Shown: one piece after another, positions 1-9,131 of the stretch
Layout of the letters: every line of letters begins with the position of its first letter
Numbering within the stretch: position 1 is the stretch's first letter
From: Pulveribacter suum
GTDB lineage: Bacteria; Pseudomonadota; Gammaproteobacteria; Burkholderiales; Burkholderiaceae_C
Length of the DNA: 64,000 nucleotides
Assembly (NCBI RefSeq): GCF_003013695.1
Contig: NZ_CP027792.1
Span: 764,501 to 828,500, forward strand
Direction: 5' to 3'
Notes under the pieces: generated by a model
Told to the model about the DNA's origin: nothing
What the model saw: the letters and a program-made list of their open reading frames with translations, nothing else
Databases searched by the model: none
Position numbers and translations under genes: made by a program

Positions 1-724
1 CGACGCGCTGCAGGCCGTCCTGGCTGCCGCACAGGTTGCACGGGATGATGGGGAACTGCTGGTACTGGGCCCAGCGCGCCGTGTCCTTCTCGGGCACGTA
101 GCACAGCGGGCGGATCACCACATGCTTGCCGTCGTCGCTGACCAGCTTCGGCGGCATGCCCTTCATGCGCCCGCCGTAGAACAGGTTGAGCATCAGCGTG
201 GCGACGATGTCGTCGCGGTGGTGGCCCAGGGCAATCTTTGTCGCGCCCAGCTGATCGGCCACCCGGTACAGGATGGCACGGCGCAGGCGCGAGCACAGGC
301 TGCAGGTGGTCTTGCCCTCGGGCACCACGCGCTTGACCACGCTGTAGGTGTCCTGGTTCTCGATGTGGAAGTCCACGCCGATGCTCTTGAAGTAGTCGGG
401 CAGCACGTGCTCGGGAAAGCCGGGCTGCTTCTGGTCCAGGTTGACGGCCACGATGGAGAACTGCACCGGCGCGCGCTTTTGCAGCTTGCGCAGGATGTCC
501 AGCAGCGTGTAGCTGTCCTTGCCGCCGGACATGCAAACCATCACCCGGTCGCCTTCCTCGATCATGTTGAAGTCCATGACGGCGCGGCCGACTTCGCGGC
601 ACAGGCGCTTTTCCAGCTTGTGCGCCTCGCGCTCGATCTTGGGCCGGGCGGGTCCGCCGGCGGGGGCGGCTTCAAGGGGGGCGGGGGCTTCGGCGAGCCA
701 GGGCGATTCGGTTGCGGCGTTCAT
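1..724 (-). CDS. ttcA: tRNA 2-thiocytidine biosynthesis protein TtcA (3' end cut by window edge)
   Basis: Cytoplasmic iron-sulfur enzyme that thiolates cytidine 32 of some tRNAs. The 241 visible residues start at an ATG at 724 and run off the left edge; the family is about 300 residues, so roughly the last fifth is missing. Visible hallmarks are the ATP-pyrophosphatase loop SGGKDS at residues 66-71, the CxxC pair C141/C144 and a further pair C229/C232, which would supply the cluster ligands. GHHRDD (168-172) is also typical. The first 28 residues are a low-complexity Ala/Pro leader common in betaproteobacterial homologues. It is divergent from the downstream GGDEF-EAL gene. The assignment is firm. 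Confidence 0.95.
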   Translation of the reverse strand, partial: MNAATESPWLAEAPAPLEAAPAGGPARPKIEREAHKLEKRLCREVGRAVMDFNMIEEGDRVMVCMSGGKDSYTLLDILRKLQKRAPVQFSIVAVNLDQKQPGFPEHVLPDYFKSIGVDFHIENQDTYSVVKRVVPEGKTTCSLCSRLRRAILYRVADQLGATKIALGHHRDDIVATLMLNLFYGGRMKGMPPKLVSDDGKHVVIRPLCYVPEKDTARWAQYQQFPIIPCNLCGSQDGLQRV

Positions 725-906
725 GGCGGACGGTGAAGATCGGCAAAAGAGGGCGGCCGGCAAAGGGCCGTCAGAGACCGGGATTTTCCCCGCAATGGCG
801 GCCCGCCGGTGCATTGCAGGGTTTTCGTGTCGTGTGGTGCATTGCCGCGGCCCGCGGGTGCGTGGTAACGTCGTTGCATCCTGAAACACGCAACCGGACC
901 CTGCCG

Positions 907-3705
907 ATGCGCCAGCTGCTGCCGCACTCGCTGACCACCCGCATCGCCGCGCTGGTACTGGTCTTCCTGCTGGCCGGCATGTGGTCGCTCGCCTGGTATG
1001 CCGACCGCCAGTTGCGCCAGGACATGCGCGAGCAGCTGCAGGCGCAGCAGCAGTCGGTGGCGCTGCTGCTGGGCCGCGAGCTCGAGCGCACCCTGCACGA
1101 GCGCGCCAGCGCCCTGCAAGGTGTCGCACGTGGTCTGCCGGTGCCGGTGCAGGACCACGCCTCCACCCTGCAGGCCCTGCTGCCGCGCTTGACGGTGCTG
1201 CAGCAGATGTTCGGCGGCGGCTTCTACGTGACGGATGCCCAGGGAATGGCCATGGCCTCGCATCCGCTGCAGCTGGGCCCGCAGCGGCGCGGCTATGCGG
1301 CCAGCCGCTTCATCCGCGAGGCACTGGCCGGACAGACCGTGATTGGCGACCCCATGCCCGGGCTGGCGGCGAACATGCCCATCGTGGTCATCGCCACCCC
1401 GGTGCCGGGGCCGGGCGGCGCGCCGGCGGGCGTGCTGGCCGGCGTGGTCAGGCTGCGCGATGCGGGCCTGCTGCAGCCGCTGCCCGCGGCCGAGGGCCAG
1501 GTGGCCAGCGACTACCTGGTCATCGACCGGCGCACCCGCACCGTCGTCGCCGCCAGTGCCGAGCAGCGCGTGCTGCAGGCGCTGCCGGCCGCCGGACAGG
1601 ACGCCGTGCTGGACCGCCTGCTGGCCGGCGGCGACGGCAGCGTCATCCACCCGCAGCCCGAGCAGGCCCGGCTGGCCTCGGTGCACCACCTGACGGCCGT
1701 GCCCTGGCTGGTGGTGGTCTCGCAGCCGCTGGCGCCGCTGCTGGCGCCCCTGGACGAAGTGCGCCAGCGCATCGTGCTGGCGGCGCTGGGGCTCACGCTG
1801 CTGGCCGCTGGCGGGTTGTGGTGGATGCTGCGCCGCGCCCTGGCGCCGCTGCAGCAGATGGGCCACCGCCTGGCCGCCATGGCCGAGGACGGCGCGCCGC
1901 TGCAGCCCCTGGCGCCGCAGCCCATGCGCGAGCTGGCGCAGCTGGTGCGCGGCTGCAACCACCTGCTGGCCGAGCTGGACCAGCGCCAGCGCGCCCTGGG
2001 CGAAAGCCGGCAGCGCTACCAGGCGGCCTTTCAGATCAGTCCGGACGCGCTGGACATCACCCGCGTGTCCGATGGCGTGCATGTGGACGTGAATGCCGGC
2101 TTTGAGCGTCTCTTCGGCTGGCCGCGCGAGCAGGTGCTGGGCCGTTCGGGGCTGGAGCTGGGCATCTGGCATGCGAGCGACACGGCCGTGCGCGCGCAGT
2201 TCGTGCAGCAGGTGCTCAGCGAGGGCATGGCCGTCGGCATCGAGCAGCAGCTGTATCGGCGCGACGGCACGCCCGTCACGGTGCAGCTCAGCGCCAGTCT
2301 GCTGGACGTGGCGGGCGAGCCGTGCATGCTGTGGGTGGCCCACGACGTGACGGCGCACCGCGCCGCCCGCGCGCACATCCACCAGCTGACCTCCACCGAC
2401 CTGCTGACCGGCCTGCCCAACGTGCAGCAGTTCCTGCAGCAGCTGGGCGAGGTGCAGGCGCACTGCCTGCAGGCGCGGCGCCTGGCCGCGCTGCTGTGCG
2501 TGGATGTGGACGACTTCAAGACCATCAACGACAGCCTGGGCCGCGACCACGGCGACCAGCTGCTGCGCCAGGTGGCGCAGCGCATGGGCGCCGGGCTGGC
2601 CGGCCAGGGCTCGCTGGCGCGGCTGGGGGGCGACGAATTTCTGGTGCTGCTGCCCGACCTGCCGGCACCCCGGGGCGCGGCCGCCCACGCTGCCGAGGCG
2701 CTGGCGCACCGTCTGGGCGCGCTGCTGGGCCAGCCGCTGGAGGTGGAGGGCACGACGCACAGCATCAGCGTGGGCGTGGGTATCGTGGTGCTGGGTGAGA
2801 GCCGCCAGGAGCCGCGCGAGCTGCTGCGCCGCGCGGCGCTGGCCCTGAACCAGGCCAAGGCGTCGGGGCCGGGGGCGGTGCTGTTGTTCGAGGCACAGAT
2901 GCAGGACCAGGTCAGCAGCCGCGCCCGGCTGCAGCGCAGCCTGGCCGAGGCGCTGCAGCAGCACGCCTTCGCGCTGCACTACCAGCCCCAGCTGGACCAG
3001 CACGGCGCCGTGGTGGGCGTGGAGGCGCTGGTGCGCTGGCACTTGCAGGGGCACGGCATGGTCTCGCCGGCCGAGTTCATCCCGCTGGCGGAAAAGACCG
3101 GCCTGATCGCGCCGCTGGGCCGCTGGATACTGCACGCCGCCTGCAGCCAGCTGGCGCGCTGGGCGCACGTGCCTGGCTGCAGCCACCTGGACATGGCCGT
3201 GAACGTGAGCGCCGTGCAGTTCCAGCAGGAAGCCTTTGTCGAGCAGGTGCAGGAGGTGCTGGCGCAGACCGGCGCGCCGGCAGCGCGGCTGAAGTTCGAG
3301 CTGACCGAGAGCCTGATGATGTATGAGATCGACTCCGTCATCGCGCGCATGAAGGCGCTGCGCGCGCTGGGGCTGCGCTTTTCGCTGGACGACTTCGGCA
3401 CCGGCTTTTCGTCGCTGGCCTACTTGAAGCGGCTGCCGCTGCAGCAGCTCAAGATCGACCAGGGCTTCGTGCGCGACATCCTGGACGACCACAACGACGC
3501 GGCCATCGCCCGCACCGTGATCGCCCTGGGCGAGAGCCTGGGCCTGGAGGTGATCGCCGAGGGCGTGGAGACCGAGGCCCACCGCGACGCCCTGCAGCAG
3601 TGGGGCTGCCGCCTCTACCAGGGCTATCTGTTCAGCCGCCCGCTGCCGGTGGCCCAGCTCGGGGAATTCCTGCAGCAGCGCGCAGGTGGGCCGCTGCCGC
3701 CCTGA
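907..3705 (+). CDS. Membrane GGDEF-EAL protein with extracytoplasmic sensor and PAS domain
   Basis: A 932-residue protein predicted to make and/or break cyclic di-GMP. Order: transmembrane helix about 12-30, periplasmic Cache-like sensor about 31-285, second helix about 289-312, a HAMP-like linker, PAS about 367-485, GGDEF about 492-655, EAL about 661-925. The GGDEF motif is intact (574-578) and the EAL signature is intact (EALVRW at 706-711, with DDFGTG and the EGVE loop), so both activities are possible; which one dominates cannot be read from sequence. I chose ATG 907 because the membrane helix follows directly; upstream in-frame sequence to 712 looks non-coding. The gene is monocistronic and ends 12 bp from the convergent folB. 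Confidence 0.9.
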   Translation: MRQLLPHSLTTRIAALVLVFLLAGMWSLAWYADRQLRQDMREQLQAQQQSVALLLGRELERTLHERASALQGVARGLPVPVQDHASTLQALLPRLTVLQQMFGGGFYVTDAQGMAMASHPLQLGPQRRGYAASRFIREALAGQTVIGDPMPGLAANMPIVVIATPVPGPGGAPAGVLAGVVRLRDAGLLQPLPAAEGQVASDYLVIDRRTRTVVAASAEQRVLQALPAAGQDAVLDRLLAGGDGSVIHPQPEQARLASVHHLTAVPWLVVVSQPLAPLLAPLDEVRQRIVLAALGLTLLAAGGLWWMLRRALAPLQQMGHRLAAMAEDGAPLQPLAPQPMRELAQLVRGCNHLLAELDQRQRALGESRQRYQAAFQISPDALDITRVSDGVHVDVNAGFERLFGWPREQVLGRSGLELGIWHASDTAVRAQFVQQVLSEGMAVGIEQQLYRRDGTPVTVQLSASLLDVAGEPCMLWVAHDVTAHRAARAHIHQLTSTDLLTGLPNVQQFLQQLGEVQAHCLQARRLAALLCVDVDDFKTINDSLGRDHGDQLLRQVAQRMGAGLAGQGSLARLGGDEFLVLLPDLPAPRGAAAHAAEALAHRLGALLGQPLEVEGTTHSISVGVGIVVLGESRQEPRELLRRAALALNQAKASGPGAVLLFEAQMQDQVSSRARLQRSLAEALQQHAFALHYQPQLDQHGAVVGVEALVRWHLQGHGMVSPAEFIPLAEKTGLIAPLGRWILHAACSQLARWAHVPGCSHLDMAVNVSAVQFQQEAFVEQVQEVLAQTGAPAARLKFELTESLMMYEIDSVIARMKALRALGLRFSLDDFGTGFSSLAYLKRLPLQQLKIDQGFVRDILDDHNDAAIARTVIALGESLGLEVIAEGVETEAHRDALQQWGCRLYQGYLFSRPLPVAQLGEFLQQRAGGPLPP

Positions 3706-3717
3706 GTCACCCGCGGC

Positions 3718-4089
3718 TTACCACTGGCCGCTCTCCACGCGAATGGCGACCTCGCAGTCGTCGAAGATCTCCAGCTTGGCGATCTTCACGCGCACGCCCA
3801 GCACGCCGGGCAGCTGCATCAGGCGCGCACTGACCTTGCCGATCAGGCTTTCCAGCAGGTTCACATGCCCCGACTGGCACTCGTCGATGATGATCTGGCG
3901 CACCTTGCGGTAGTCCAGCACGTGCAGGATGTCGTCGTCGGGCGGCGCCAGGGGCTGGGTGCCCAGGTTCAGCTCGGCATCCACCTGGATGGGCTGGGGC
4001 GCCGCCTTCTCGTGCGACAGGATGCCCAGGTTGGCATCGAAGCGCAGCCCGGTGAGCGTGAGGATCTGGGTGCCGGCGGCGTGGTGCAT
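3718..4089 (-). CDS. folB: Dihydroneopterin aldolase
   Basis: Folate biosynthesis enzyme converting dihydroneopterin to 6-hydroxymethyl-dihydropterin. The 123-residue length is usual for the family; recognisable parts are the N-terminal LTLTGLRFDANLGI strand, the HEK segment, LDYRKV and the C-terminal VKIAKLEIFDDCE segment carrying the conserved lysine. I start at ATG 4089; an alternative GTG at 4113 overlaps the stop of the upstream SDR gene and would add eight residues. Neither start has a strong ribosome site. It is co-directional with the pteridine-reductase-like gene at 4110-4901, a pairing that fits pterin metabolism. Confidence 0.9.
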   Translation of the reverse strand: MHHAAGTQILTLTGLRFDANLGILSHEKAAPQPIQVDAELNLGTQPLAPPDDDILHVLDYRKVRQIIIDECQSGHVNLLESLIGKVSARLMQLPGVLGVRVKIAKLEIFDDCEVAIRVESGQW

Positions 4090-4109
4090 GGTGCGAGGAG
4101 CGCAAAGGC

Positions 4110-4901
4110 TCACATCAGGGAAAAGTCGCGCGGAAAGCGCATCAGGTGCTGGCCGCCATCGACCAGCAGCGTGGTGCCGGTGATCGAGCGGTTGTCCAGC
4201 GCAAAGCGCACGGCGCCCGCCACGTCCTCGGGCGTGGACGAGCGGCCCAGCGGGCTCAGGGCGTGCAGCGCCGCAAAGCGCTCGTCGCTCAGCATGTGGC
4301 TGGTCAGCGTCAGCCCCGGGGCCACGCCGACCACCCGCACGCGCGGGGCCAGCGCCAGCGCCAGCATGGTGCCGGCGGCCTCCAGCGCGGCCTTGGACAG
4401 GGTGTAGCTGACGAAATCGGGGTTCTGGTTCCAGAGTTTCTGGTCCAGCAGGTTGACCACCGCGCCCTGCACGCCCTCTTCGCCGCCGGCGGCGCGCCCC
4501 TGCAGGTGCGCGTGCAGCGCCTGCGCCAGCACGATGGGCGCGGCCACGTTGCTGCGCAGGTGCCGCCCGGCCAGGGCGTAGCCGAAGCTGTCCACGCCGT
4601 CGTGCTCGAACAGCGAGGCGCTGTTGACCACTGCGTCCACGGCGCCAAAGTGCGCCACCACGCGCGGCAGCAGGGCGCGCACCGCCGCTTCGTCCTCAAA
4701 ATCTGCACCAAAAGGGGCGCTAGCGCCCGCCAGGGCTGCGCAGGCAGCTACTGTTTTAATAGCGTCGTCGTGGGAAGACCGGTAGTGCACGGCGACCTGC
4801 CAGCCCGCGCCCGCCAGCTCCAGGGCAATGGCGCGGCCCAGGCGCCGGGCGGCGCCGGTCACCAGCACGGTGCGGGGACGAGGGGATGGGGTGGGGGGCA
4901 T
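4110..4901 (-). CDS. SDR oxidoreductase, pteridine reductase/FolM-like
   Basis: A 263-residue NAD(P)H-dependent short-chain reductase. The nucleotide-binding motif is TGAARRLG (15-22), the arginine-rich form seen in pteridine reductases and FolM. The catalytic set is Asp153, Tyr166 and Lys170 (YTLSK): Asp lies 13 residues before Tyr, where classical SDRs carry Ser, exactly as in pteridine reductase PTR1. With folB next door, a role in reducing dihydromonapterin, dihydrobiopterin or dihydrofolate is likely; that is inference. Residues about 46-68 are encoded by a copy of palindromic repeat family A, so this stretch may be a late in-frame insertion. The start at ATG 4901 is 19 bp from the divergent methyltransferase start. 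Confidence 0.82.
   Translation of the reverse strand: MPPTPSPRPRTVLVTGAARRLGRAIALELAGAGWQVAVHYRSSHDDAIKTVAACAALAGASAPFGADFEDEAAVRALLPRVVAHFGAVDAVVNSASLFEHDGVDSFGYALAGRHLRSNVAAPIVLAQALHAHLQGRAAGGEEGVQGAVVNLLDQKLWNQNPDFVSYTLSKAALEAAGTMLALALAPRVRVVGVAPGLTLTSHMLSDERFAALHALSPLGRSSTPEDVAGAVRFALDNRSITGTTLLVDGGQHLMRFPRDFSLM
4698..4763 (-). repeat. Family A palindromic repeat, copy inside the SDR gene
   Basis: On the minus strand this reads GCTATTAAAACAGTAGCTGC, then an inverted GCGCAG/GGCGGGCGC core, then AGCGCCCC and TTTTGG. The same layout recurs between genes elsewhere in the window. Here it is translated in frame within the SDR protein (about residues 46-68). Confidence 0.7.
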
Positions 4902-4920
4902 TGGCGCGACAATCCGGCGC

Positions 4921-6039
4921 GTGAAACAGACGAACACTGCTGAGGCCGAGCGCCCGAGTTTACCGAGCCCCCTGCACGCGCTCATCGCCCGCGCCATTGA
5001 GGGCGCCGGCGGCTGGCTGGGCTTTGACCGCTTCATGCAGCTGGCGCTGTACGCGCCGGGCCTGGGCTACTACGCCCGCGAGAGCCCCAAGTTCGGCACC
5101 ATGCCGCACAGCGGCAGCGACTTCGTCACCGCGCCCGAGCTGTCGCCGGTCTTCGGCCAGCTGCTGGCGCGCCAGGTGGGCCAGGCGCTGCAGGCCACGG
5201 GCACGCACGAAGTCTGGGAGTTCGGCGCCGGCAGCGGCGCCCTGGCCGCGCAGCTGCTGGGCGAGCTGGGCGAACAGGTGCGCCGCTACACCATCGTGGA
5301 CCTGTCGGGCAGCCTGCGCGCGCGCCAGCGCGAGCGCCTGGCGCCCTGGGGCGAGCGCGTCGTCTGGGCCGACCGGCTGCCCGCGGCCATCGAGGGCGTG
5401 GTGGTGGGCAACGAGGTGCTGGACGCCATGCCCGTGCAGCTGCTGCAGCGCAGCGCAGGCGTGTGGCACGAGCGCGGCGTGGCCCTGGCCGAGGACGGCA
5501 GCTTTGCCTGGGCCGACCGTCCCACCGATCTGCGCCCGCCGCTGGAGGTGGAAGGCGAGCACGACTACCTGACCGAGATCCACTCCCAGGCCGAGGGCTT
5601 CGTGCGCACCCTGGCCGCGCACCTGGCGCGCGGCGCGGCCTTTCTCATCGACTACGGCTTTCCCGAAGCCGAGTACTACCACCCGCAGCGCCACATGGGC
5701 ACGCTGGTGTGCCACCGCGCGCACCAGGTGGACTCCGACCCGCTGGCCGACGTGGGCGACAAGGACATCACCGCCCACGTCAACTTCACCGGCGCGGCCC
5801 TGGCGGCGCAGGATGCCGGCCTGCAGGTGCTGGGCTACACCACCCAGGGGCACTTCCTGATCAACTGCGGCTTGCTACAAAAACTGGAGCTGCTGCCGCA
5901 GGCGGGACGGGCGCAGGCGGCCAAATTGATCATGGAGCACGAAATGGGCGAGCTGTTCAAGGTGCTGGCCCTGGGCACGGCCGATGCCACCTGGCAGCCC
6001 CTGGGCTTTGCCCAGGGCGACCGCACGCACCGGCTGTAG
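4921..6039 (+). CDS. SAM-dependent methyltransferase, MidA/NDUFAF7 (DUF185) family
   Basis: A 372-residue protein of the family that includes NDUFAF7, the mitochondrial complex I assembly arginine methyltransferase. Visible are the N-terminal FMQLALYAPGLGYY block, the FVTAPELSPVFGQLLA block, the SAM loop WEFGAGSGALA (99-109), GNEVLDAMPV and FLIDYGFPEAEYYHP. Start chosen at GTG 4921: the homology begins shortly after, and sequence upstream to 4828 is the antisense of the divergent SDR gene. The bacterial substrate is not known to me, so no reaction beyond methyl transfer is claimed. Nucleotides 5873-5930 resemble a degenerate family A repeat absorbed into the coding sequence. Confidence 0.85.
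   Translation: MKQTNTAEAERPSLPSPLHALIARAIEGAGGWLGFDRFMQLALYAPGLGYYARESPKFGTMPHSGSDFVTAPELSPVFGQLLARQVGQALQATGTHEVWEFGAGSGALAAQLLGELGEQVRRYTIVDLSGSLRARQRERLAPWGERVVWADRLPAAIEGVVVGNEVLDAMPVQLLQRSAGVWHERGVALAEDGSFAWADRPTDLRPPLEVEGEHDYLTEIHSQAEGFVRTLAAHLARGAAFLIDYGFPEAEYYHPQRHMGTLVCHRAHQVDSDPLADVGDKDITAHVNFTGAALAAQDAGLQVLGYTTQGHFLINCGLLQKLELLPQAGRAQAAKLIMEHEMGELFKVLALGTADATWQPLGFAQGDRTHRL
5873..5930 (+). repeat. Degenerate family A repeat inside the MidA-like gene
   Basis: Reads GCTACAAAAACTGGAGCTGC, then CAGGCGGG...GGCGCAGGCGG, then CCAAATTGAT, which follows the layout of family A. It is less perfect than the intergenic copies, and chance similarity in GC-rich coding DNA is possible. Confidence 0.4.
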
Positions 6040-6129
6040 GAGGCTGCAGGCCTGCCGGCGAGGCGCCCGGTGGCGCACGGTCGTGGATGAATTCCCTGAC
6101 CAGGGCGCGTGCCGCCGCTGGCAAGATGG

Positions 6130-6148
6130 TGTCAATTACATAATGACA
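6130..6148. promoter_or_regulatory. Imperfect 19-bp palindrome before the chemoreceptor gene
   Basis: TGTCAATTACATAATGACA has TGTCA/TGACA arms around an AT-rich centre and lies 12-30 bp before the receptor ATG, in otherwise very GC-rich DNA. It could be an operator overlapping a promoter -10 (TACATAAT). The cognate regulator is unknown. Confidence 0.4.
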
Positions 6149-6159
6149 CAGGGGGTTTC

Positions 6160-7737
6160 ATGCAGTTTCTCCATCGCTTGACCATCGTGCGGCGGCTGAC
6201 GCTGGTGCTGGTGCTGGTGCTGGTGATGGTGGCGGCCCTGCTGGCCACCTTGCTGGTGAGCGAGCGCAGCATGCTGATGCGCGAGCGCTCAGCCAGCGTG
6301 AGTGCGGTGGTGAACGCCGCCCACGGCATCGTGGCCTACTACCACGGCCTGGCCAAGGAGGGGCTGCTGGAAGAGGCCGTTGCCCAGCAGCGCGCCCTGG
6401 CGGCCCTGGGCACACTGCGCTACAGCGGCAATGAGTACTTCTGGGTCAACGACATGCAGACCCGGGTGCTCATGCACCCCATCGTGCGCGACATGGAGGG
6501 CAAGGACCAGAGCGAGCGCAAGGACCCCAACGGCAAGCGGATCTTCGTGGAGTTCGTCAACGCCGTGAAAGCCGGTGGCGAAGGCTACGTGGACTACCTG
6601 TGGCCCAAGCCGGGCCACGACAAGCCGGTGCCCAAGGTCTCCTACGTCAAGGGGTTCGCGCCCTGGGGCTGGGTGATCGGCTCGGGCGTGTACCTGGACA
6701 ACGTGCAGGCCGTGTTCGTCGAGCGGCTGCTGCAGGCGGCGGGCGTGACCCTGGCGCTGTTGCTGCTGCTGCTGGGCGCCAGCTGGCTCATCAGCCGCAG
6801 CATCCTGCGCCAGCTGGGCGCCGAGCCCGGCACGCTCAACGCCATCGCGCACCAGATCGCCCAGGGCAACCTGGGCGTGGAGATCCCTGCCGTGCGCCAC
6901 AGCGACAGCGTGCTGCACGGCGTGCAGGCCATGCGCGACAGCGTGGCGCGCATCGTCACCGACGTGCGCCGCAACGCCGAGGGCGTGGCCACCGCCAGCA
7001 GCGAGATCGCCCAGGGCAACCAGGACCTGTCGGCGCGCACCGAAAGCCAGGCCAGCGCGCTGCAGCAGACGGCCGCCTCCATGGAGCAGATGACCGCCAC
7101 CGTGGGCCAAAACGCCGACAACGCGCAGCAGGCCAACCAGCTCGCCGTGAATGCCAGCGCCGTCGCGGCGCAGGGCGGCCAGGTCGTGGGCGAGGTGGTC
7201 AACACCATGCGCGAGATCAACACCGCCTCGCAGCGCATCCAGGACATCCTCGGCGTCATCGACTCCATCGCCTTCCAGACCAACATCCTGGCGCTGAATG
7301 CGGCCGTGGAAGCGGCGCGCGCCGGCGAGCAGGGCCGGGGCTTTGCCGTGGTGGCTGGCGAGGTGCGCACCCTGGCGCAGCGCTCTGCCTCTGCGGCCCG
7401 GGAGATCAAGGGCCTGATCACCGACAGCGTGCAGCGCGCCGAGCAGGGCGCGCTGCTGGTGGACCGCGCCGGCACCACCATGCAGGAGGTGGTGGGCAGC
7501 ATCCGCCGGGTAACGGACATCGTGGGGGAGATCAGCGCCGCCAGCCGCGAGCAAAGCGCCGGCGTCAGCCAGGTGGGCGAGGCCATCACGCAGATGGACC
7601 AGGCTACCCAGCACAACGCCGCGCTGGTCGAGCAGATGGCCGCCGCCGCCAGCAGCCTGAACCAGCAAGCCCAAGTGCTGGTGCAGACGGTGGACGCCTT
7701 CCGCCTGGCCGGTCAGGACCGCCTGGCCGTGCGCTAA
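6160..7737 (+). CDS. Methyl-accepting chemotaxis protein with single-Cache sensor
   Basis: A 525-residue inner-membrane chemoreceptor. Helix 1 about 11-34; periplasmic Cache_2-type domain about 35-190, with the recognisable YFWVNDMQ and LMHP segments; helix 2 about 191-213; HAMP about 214-265; cytoplasmic signalling helices to the C-terminus with the conserved hairpin SIAFQTNILALNAAVEAARA (about 368-387), which contacts CheA and CheW. The C-terminus ends without an NWETF-type CheR/CheB tether. The ligand cannot be inferred; many Cache_2 receptors bind small carboxylates. ATG 6160 was chosen over an upstream in-frame start at 6109 because it directly precedes the membrane helix. No cheA/W/R/B genes lie in this window. 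Confidence 0.93.
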   Translation: MQFLHRLTIVRRLTLVLVLVLVMVAALLATLLVSERSMLMRERSASVSAVVNAAHGIVAYYHGLAKEGLLEEAVAQQRALAALGTLRYSGNEYFWVNDMQTRVLMHPIVRDMEGKDQSERKDPNGKRIFVEFVNAVKAGGEGYVDYLWPKPGHDKPVPKVSYVKGFAPWGWVIGSGVYLDNVQAVFVERLLQAAGVTLALLLLLLGASWLISRSILRQLGAEPGTLNAIAHQIAQGNLGVEIPAVRHSDSVLHGVQAMRDSVARIVTDVRRNAEGVATASSEIAQGNQDLSARTESQASALQQTAASMEQMTATVGQNADNAQQANQLAVNASAVAAQGGQVVGEVVNTMREINTASQRIQDILGVIDSIAFQTNILALNAAVEAARAGEQGRGFAVVAGEVRTLAQRSASAAREIKGLITDSVQRAEQGALLVDRAGTTMQEVVGSIRRVTDIVGEISAASREQSAGVSQVGEAITQMDQATQHNAALVEQMAAAASSLNQQAQVLVQTVDAFRLAGQDRLAVR

Positions 7738-7802
7738 GCCGCAGCCCGCCGTGCGCCCAGCTCGCGCAGAGACCGAACGATCTTGGGCTCTACACTGGCC
7801 GC

Positions 7803-7997
7803 ATGGTGCGCTGGCTCATCGTCGTCTTCCTGGCCCTGGTGCTGATCGAGGGCCTGGCCCCGTGGCTGCGCCGCCTGGGGCTGGGCCGGCTGCCGGGAGA
7901 CTTCCACTTCCGCCTGTTCGGGCGCGAATGGTCGGTGCCGCTGGCCAGCACGGTGGTGCTCAGCGCCCTGCTGGCGCTGGCCGTGAAATGGCTTTGA
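7803..7997 (+). CDS. Small membrane protein, DUF2905 family
   Basis: A 64-residue protein with two hydrophobic helices (about 4-20 and 48-62) separated by a LGRLPGDF...REWSVPL segment typical of DUF2905 proteins. Function is unknown. It follows the chemoreceptor by 65 bp and is followed by a family A repeat. The match to a known small-protein family supports it despite its length. Confidence 0.85.
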   Translation: MVRWLIVVFLALVLIEGLAPWLRRLGLGRLPGDFHFRLFGREWSVPLASTVVLSALLALAVKWL

Positions 7998-8009
7998 AGG
8001 TTTGAGGTG

Positions 8010-8063
8010 TTTTTGGCCCTCGGCCCTTGCTGATCAAGCGCCGGCAGCTATCAAAAGAGTAGC
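8010..8063 (-). repeat. Family A palindromic repeat
   Basis: Minus-strand core: GATAGCTGCCGGCGCTTGAT, followed by CAGCAAGGGC and GGCCAAAAA. It sits between the DUF2905 gene and the ROK kinase gene. Confidence 0.75.
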
Positions 8064-8123
8064 AACAGGCGTTGATGCCGTTGGCTGACAGCGCCGCCGG
8101 CCGGCGCGCCGCATGATGGCGCC

Positions 8124-9131
8124 ATGGCCCAAACCCCCGTTTTTCCCCCATCCGCCGGCCTGCTGGCCGGCATCGACATCGGCGGCACCAAGGTGGCCGT
8201 GTGCCTGGCCCGCCCGGGCGGCGCCGGCGCGGCGCCGCAGATCCTCACACGTGTACACCAGCCCACCGCCAGGACGGGCAGCGAAGACGCCCTGGCGCGC
8301 CAGGCGCTGGCGCTGCTGGACGAGGCCTGCGCCCGCCAGCAGGTGGCGCGCACGCAGCTGGCCGGCGTGGGCGTCTCCAGCTGCGGCCCGTTCGCCAAGC
8401 GCAGCGGCCAGATCGAGGTGGCCAACCCCAACATCTGCGGCGGCCTGGCCGGCGCGGCCGATGGGCGCCAGGACAACGACTGGGTGCAGGTGCCGCTGCA
8501 GGCCCCGCTGGCCCGGGCACTGGGCGGCACGCCGCTGCACATCGCCAACGACGCCGTCGCCGCCCTGGAGGCCGAGCGCCGCTGGGGCGCGCTGGCCGGG
8601 GTGGACGACTGCGCCTACGTGACCTGGAGCACCGGCGTGGGCGTGGGCCTGTGCGTGGACGGCCGCGTGCTTGCCGGGCGCAACGGCAACGCCGGCCATG
8701 CGGGCCATACCTTCGTGGGCGACGTGGCCGGCAGCGCCCCGCTGTGCGGCTGCGGCAACCGGGGCGACGTGGAGTCGCTGGTGGGCGGCGGCTCGCTGGC
8801 CGCCCGGCTGGGCATGGAGGCGCCGCCGCTGCTGGCCGCCGCCCAGCAGGGCGATGCGCAGGCGCTGGAGCAGGTGCGCGGCCTGTGCGTGCTGATGGGG
8901 CGGCTGCTCTACAACCTGGTGGCTACGCTGGACCTGGCGCGCATCAGCCTGGGCGGGGCCGTCTTCTTGCACCACCAGGCGCTGCTGCTGCCGCTGCTGC
9001 GCGAGCAGCTGCAGCGCTACTTTCCCCTGCTGACGCGAGGCGCCGAACTGGTGCCTGCCGGCCTGGGCGCGCAGGTGGGCGACTATGCGGCCCTGGCGCT
9101 GCTGCAGGAGCGCGCCGCCGGCACGCCCTAA
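8124..9131 (+). CDS. ROK family sugar kinase (glucokinase-like)
   Basis: A 335-residue cytoplasmic protein of the ROK family. The ATP-binding DIGGTK motif is at 18-23, IANDAVAALEAE carries the catalytic Asp, and GHAGHTFV plus CGCGNRG (208-214) form the ROK zinc region. In typical ROK kinases the motif ends in GC; here the position after Gly214 is Asp, so one zinc ligand looks replaced. No helix-turn-helix precedes the kinase domain, so it is an enzyme rather than a NagC/XylR-type repressor. Its stop codon overlaps that of the convergent otsA, suggesting but not proving that it phosphorylates glucose released from trehalose or maltodextrins. Confidence 0.85.
   Translation: MAQTPVFPPSAGLLAGIDIGGTKVAVCLARPGGAGAAPQILTRVHQPTARTGSEDALARQALALLDEACARQQVARTQLAGVGVSSCGPFAKRSGQIEVANPNICGGLAGAADGRQDNDWVQVPLQAPLARALGGTPLHIANDAVAALEAERRWGALAGVDDCAYVTWSTGVGVGLCVDGRVLAGRNGNAGHAGHTFVGDVAGSAPLCGCGNRGDVESLVGGGSLAARLGMEAPPLLAAAQQGDAQALEQVRGLCVLMGRLLYNLVATLDLARISLGGAVFLHHQALLLPLLREQLQRYFPLLTRGAELVPAGLGAQVGDYAALALLQERAAGTP

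Noticed and set aside
721-3582. A 953-codon open frame on the minus strand opposite the GGDEF-EAL gene
   Set aside because: Its translation is Gln/His/Ala/Arg-rich with no domains, as expected of an antisense frame in GC-rich coding DNA; the plus strand has complete GGDEF and EAL domains.
6600-7997. A 465-codon plus-strand frame overlapping the chemoreceptor that ends in the DUF2905 sequence
   Set aside because: Only its last 64 codons are a plausible protein; the rest is the +2 shadow of the chemoreceptor. I annotate only the short gene.
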